Assembly (NCBI GenBank): GCA_008501785.1
Contig: QQUD01001042.1
Coordinates: 1-8,031, forward strand
Length of the DNA: 8,031 bases
Origin: Chloroflexota bacterium
GTDB taxonomy: Bacteria; Chloroflexota; Anaerolineae; Promineifilales; Promineifilaceae
Direction of reading: 5' to 3'
The notes under the pieces are model-generated. The model saw only the letters and a list, made by a program, of their open reading frames with translations. It was not told the origin of the DNA and ran no database searches. Position 1 is the stretch's first letter. Each line of letters opens with the position of its first letter. Below, piece after piece: positions 6,285-8,031 of the stretch. The translations under genes were made by a program, and so were the position numbers.

Positions 6285-6779
6285 ATGAGCAACTCGCACA
6301 AGACAGGAGTTAACGAAACGGAAATAAACACGGCCGTTTCCCATTTCCTTGCCTCTTCTCCTTACCACGCCTGCCTCCTCCTCATTCATCCCAAAATCAT
6401 TCGTCTACAAACGGCCGTTTCCCACCTCACTACAACCTATAACTGGTCTACCTTTTCCATAGGCCAAACGCTCAGCGAGGTACTGCTAACCATTGCGCCC
6501 AAACAACGCACCCGGCAGACCGGCAAAATTTTGCCCAAGCTGACCAAAGAACACGCTCCCGGCCCACTTCTATGCACCGATATTGACCTGCTTTTTGAAC
6601 CAAGCCTATCCCTTGACCCCTTCATGCTCTTACGCCAGGTAAGCCGCCAAGTTACCCTCGTCGTTGCCTGGCCCGGCACGTACCAAAATGGCGTCCTGGC
6701 TTATGCTGTGCCTGAACATGCCCATTATCGCACCTGGGATTCCCCAGATTTGTGCGAACATTGCTTGTTCCCTCTTTAA
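6285..6779 (+). CDS. brxF: BREX type 3 protein BrxF
   Basis: The protein has 164 residues from ATG 6285; in-frame GTG 6270 and TTG 6267 are alternatives, with AGGGG at 6252-6256 as a distant ribosome binding site. The C-terminal half has the features I associate with BrxF: a Walker-B-like strand LLCTDIDLLFEP (95-106), then DPFMLLRQVSRQVTLVVAWPG (111-131) and a terminal AYAVPEHAHYRTW. BrxF is the small NTPase-like first component of type 3 BREX, a system that methylates the host chromosome and blocks phage DNA replication; in type 3 operons it directly precedes brxC, as here. The position where family members carry a P-loop (about residues 31-45) shows no GxxxxGK[ST] motif, so nucleotide binding is probably lost or altered. 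Two in-frame copies of ACGGCCGTTTCCCA, each encoding TAVSH, fall in the N-terminal half, one of them at the expected P-loop. brxC starts 18 nt downstream. Confidence 0.75.
   Translation: MSNSHKTGVNETEINTAVSHFLASSPYHACLLLIHPKIIRLQTAVSHLTTTYNWSTFSIGQTLSEVLLTIAPKQRTRQTGKILPKLTKEHAPGPLLCTDIDLLFEPSLSLDPFMLLRQVSRQVTLVVAWPGTYQNGVLAYAVPEHAHYRTWDSPDLCEHCLFPL
6330..6343. repeat. ACGGCCGTTTCCCA repeat, first copy in brxF
   Basis: This 14-base word is identical to the one at 6411-6424 and is read in the same frame (Thr-Ala-Val-Ser-His). The core ACGGCCGT is palindromic. Confidence 0.6.
6411..6424. repeat. ACGGCCGTTTCCCA repeat, second copy in brxF
   Basis: This copy, extended to AAACGGCCGTTT at 6409-6420, falls where a P-loop would be expected in BrxF. 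It lies 81 bases from the previous copy. Confidence 0.6.
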
Positions 6780-6797
6780 TACTCAAAGGATTGACCC

Positions 6798-8031
6798 ATG
6801 CGCTACCGTGACCTCATCCAATTTGACCCCATCGAAAGCGTCATTCAACTGCGTGAAGCGGATGACAAGCAGGAAGCCCGTCATCTGGTGCAAACCTACG
6901 TCATCTCTGACCGCATGGCCGACCTTTTCGTCAATCTGGTTTTTCCTCAATTGCAAATTGACCGACCCGTAGACAACAAAGGTGTCCTCATCGTTGGCAA
7001 CTATGGCACCGGCAAGTCCCATCTCATGTCGGTCATTTCAGCGTTGGCGGAACATGGCGACCTGGCTGAATCCCTCACCAATGAGCAAGTGAAAGAGGCG
7101 GCGCAAACAATTAACGGCCGTTTCCACGTCGTTCGTGTCGAAATCGGCAGCGTCACCCGCAGCCTTCGCGACATCCTGCTGGAAGAGTTGGAAGAAATGC
7201 TGGCCGAATGGGATGTGGACTACACTTTTCCCACCGGCGACCAAATCACCAACAATAAAGACAGCATCATTGCCGCTGTCGCTGCTTTCCAACAGGTGTA
7301 TCCCGACCAAGGCATCCTGCTAGTGGTGGATGAACTACTCGACTACCTGCGTACCCGCGAAGAACGCGACCTGATTCTTGACCTGGGCTTTTTACGCGAA
7401 TTGGGCGAAGTGGCTGCTTTGACCCCATTCCGTTTCTTGGGTGGTTTGCAGGAAACCTTGTTCGATAATCCCCGTTTTGCCTTTGTGGCCCAGCAGCTGC
7501 GCCGGGTACGCGACCGTTTTGAGCAGGTGCGCATCGCCCGTGAGGACATCGCCTATGTCGTCGCTCACCGCCTGCTGCGCAAAAATGACCAGCAGTTGGC
7601 CCAAATCACCGACCATTTGCGCCAGTTTGCGCCGCTTTATAACCGGTTGGCCGAACGGCTAGATGAATTTGCCCGGCTGTTCCCCATCCATCCAGCCTAT
7701 ATTGAAACATTCGAGCAGGTGTACGTAGCCGAAAAGCGGGAGGTTCTCAAAACCTTCAGTTTGGCGATTCGTGGTTTGCTGGATAAAGAGGTTCCAACTG
7801 ACCAGCCTGGCCTCATTTCCTACGACCATTCCTGGGACATTCTGCGCGGTAATCCCAGTATGCGCAGCCTGGATGGCGTAGCCGAGGTCATCGACAAAAG
7901 CAATCTTCTGGAAGGACGCATTGACCACGCCTACACCAAAAAACATCTGCTGCCCGTCGCTCGCCGCATTATCCATGCCCTCAGCGTCCACCGGCTGACG
8001 ACTGACAGCATTCGCACGCCGGTGGGGGCCA
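6798..8031 (+). CDS. brxC: BREX type 3 ATPase BrxC, DUF6079-type (3' end outside window)
   Basis: The frame is open from ATG 6798 to the right edge, giving 411 complete codons with no stop; AAAGGA at 6785-6790 is the ribosome binding site. Residues 62-75 hold a strand and a textbook Walker A ([11 protein letters not shown], Lys73-Ser74). Residues 172-184 hold Walker B ([12 protein letters not shown], Asp178-Glu179). These mark a large P-loop ATPase of the BrxC/PglY group, and the N-terminus ([18 protein letters not shown]) fits the DUF6079 version found in type 3 BREX. Full-length members usually exceed 1,000 residues, so most of the gene lies beyond the window. BrxC is needed for BREX phage exclusion and works with the PglX methyltransferase and PglZ; by the known type 3 gene order, pglX, brxH, pglZ and brxA should follow. 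No frameshift is visible. Base use is clearly more G+C-rich than in the genes before 5900. Confidence 0.85.
   Translation, partial: MRYRDLIQFDPIESVIQLREADDKQEARHLVQTYVISDRMADLFVNLVFPQLQIDRPVDNKGVLIVGNYGTGKSHLMSVISALAEHGDLAESLTNEQVKEAAQTINGRFHVVRVEIGSVTRSLRDILLEELEEMLAEWDVDYTFPTGDQITNNKDSIIAAVAAFQQVYPDQGILLVVDELLDYLRTREERDLILDLGFLRELGEVAALTPFRFLGGLQETLFDNPRFAFVAQQLRRVRDRFEQVRIAREDIAYVVAHRLLRKNDQQLAQITDHLRQFAPLYNRLAERLDEFARLFPIHPAYIETFEQVYVAEKREVLKTFSLAIRGLLDKEVPTDQPGLISYDHSWDILRGNPSMRSLDGVAEVIDKSNLLEGRIDHAYTKKHLLPVARRIIHALSVHRLTTDSIRTPVGA
7114..7125. repeat. ACGGCCGTTTCC repeat inside brxC
   Basis: This copy is read in a different codon phase from those in brxF (Asn-Gly-Arg-Phe), which argues against shared protein function as the cause of the repetition. 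Confidence 0.55.

Noticed and set aside
7135..7991. Several ORFs of 60-110 codons on both strands across the right end
   Set aside because: They lie inside brxC, which has clear Walker motifs and an unbroken frame; they are shadows caused by G+C-rich codons.
1..8031. CRISPR arrays, tRNA or rRNA genes, full insertion sequences
   Set aside because: I saw no regularly spaced repeats, no tRNA-like cloverleaf or conserved rRNA segment, and no transposase reading frame.

Overview
This window looks like part of a defence or conflict island in a bacterium with a complex signalling repertoire. My best guess is a filamentous or multicellular lineage such as Chloroflexota. That guess rests on the effector-associated (EAD-type) adapter domains, the dispersed TGTAGGG...CCCTACA hairpin repeat and the recurrent ACGGCCGT palindrome; no marker gene is present to settle it.

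Layout: (1) 3-263 is the 3' end of an unrecognised gene. (2) 260-359 is a MITE-like inverted-repeat element flanked by CTAG on both sides. Removing it would leave gene 1 only 24 nt from the next gene. (3) 384-5897 is a run of four same-strand genes: a large membrane protein with an EAD-like domain (384-3329), a small protein homologous to a protease prodomain (3335-3712), a subtilisin-like serine protease without signal peptide (3736-5244), and a small double-adapter protein (5322-5897) whose N-terminal EAD matches the one in the membrane protein. (4) 5898-6284 is a gap holding a 36-codon ORF that resembles the start of a single-stranded DNA-binding protein, and a near-consensus sigma70-type promoter. 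(5) 6285-8031 is the start of a type 3 BREX phage-defence operon: brxF, then brxC (the DUF6079-type ATPase), which runs off the right edge. The BREX part is visibly richer in G+C than the four-gene block, so the two modules probably have different histories.

Working model for the four-gene block (inference): the shared EAD lets the soluble double adapter bind the membrane protein. The adapter's second death-like domain would recruit other EAD partners. The cytosolic subtilase is the likely effector or signal-processing enzyme, held in check by its own prodomain and perhaps by the separate prodomain-like protein. I do not recognise this combination as a named defence system; it is the best candidate here for something undescribed.

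The most unusual sequence signal is a G8 tract at 2332-2339, exactly where the membrane protein's N-terminal half meets its EAD half. With one G fewer, the upstream half would stop at a TGA overlapping the ATG at 2343 (ATGA overlap), and that ATG aligns exactly with the start Met of the separate EAD gene. The 981-codon ORF may therefore be two coupled genes joined by a G-tract indel, by phase variation, or by a sequencing error.
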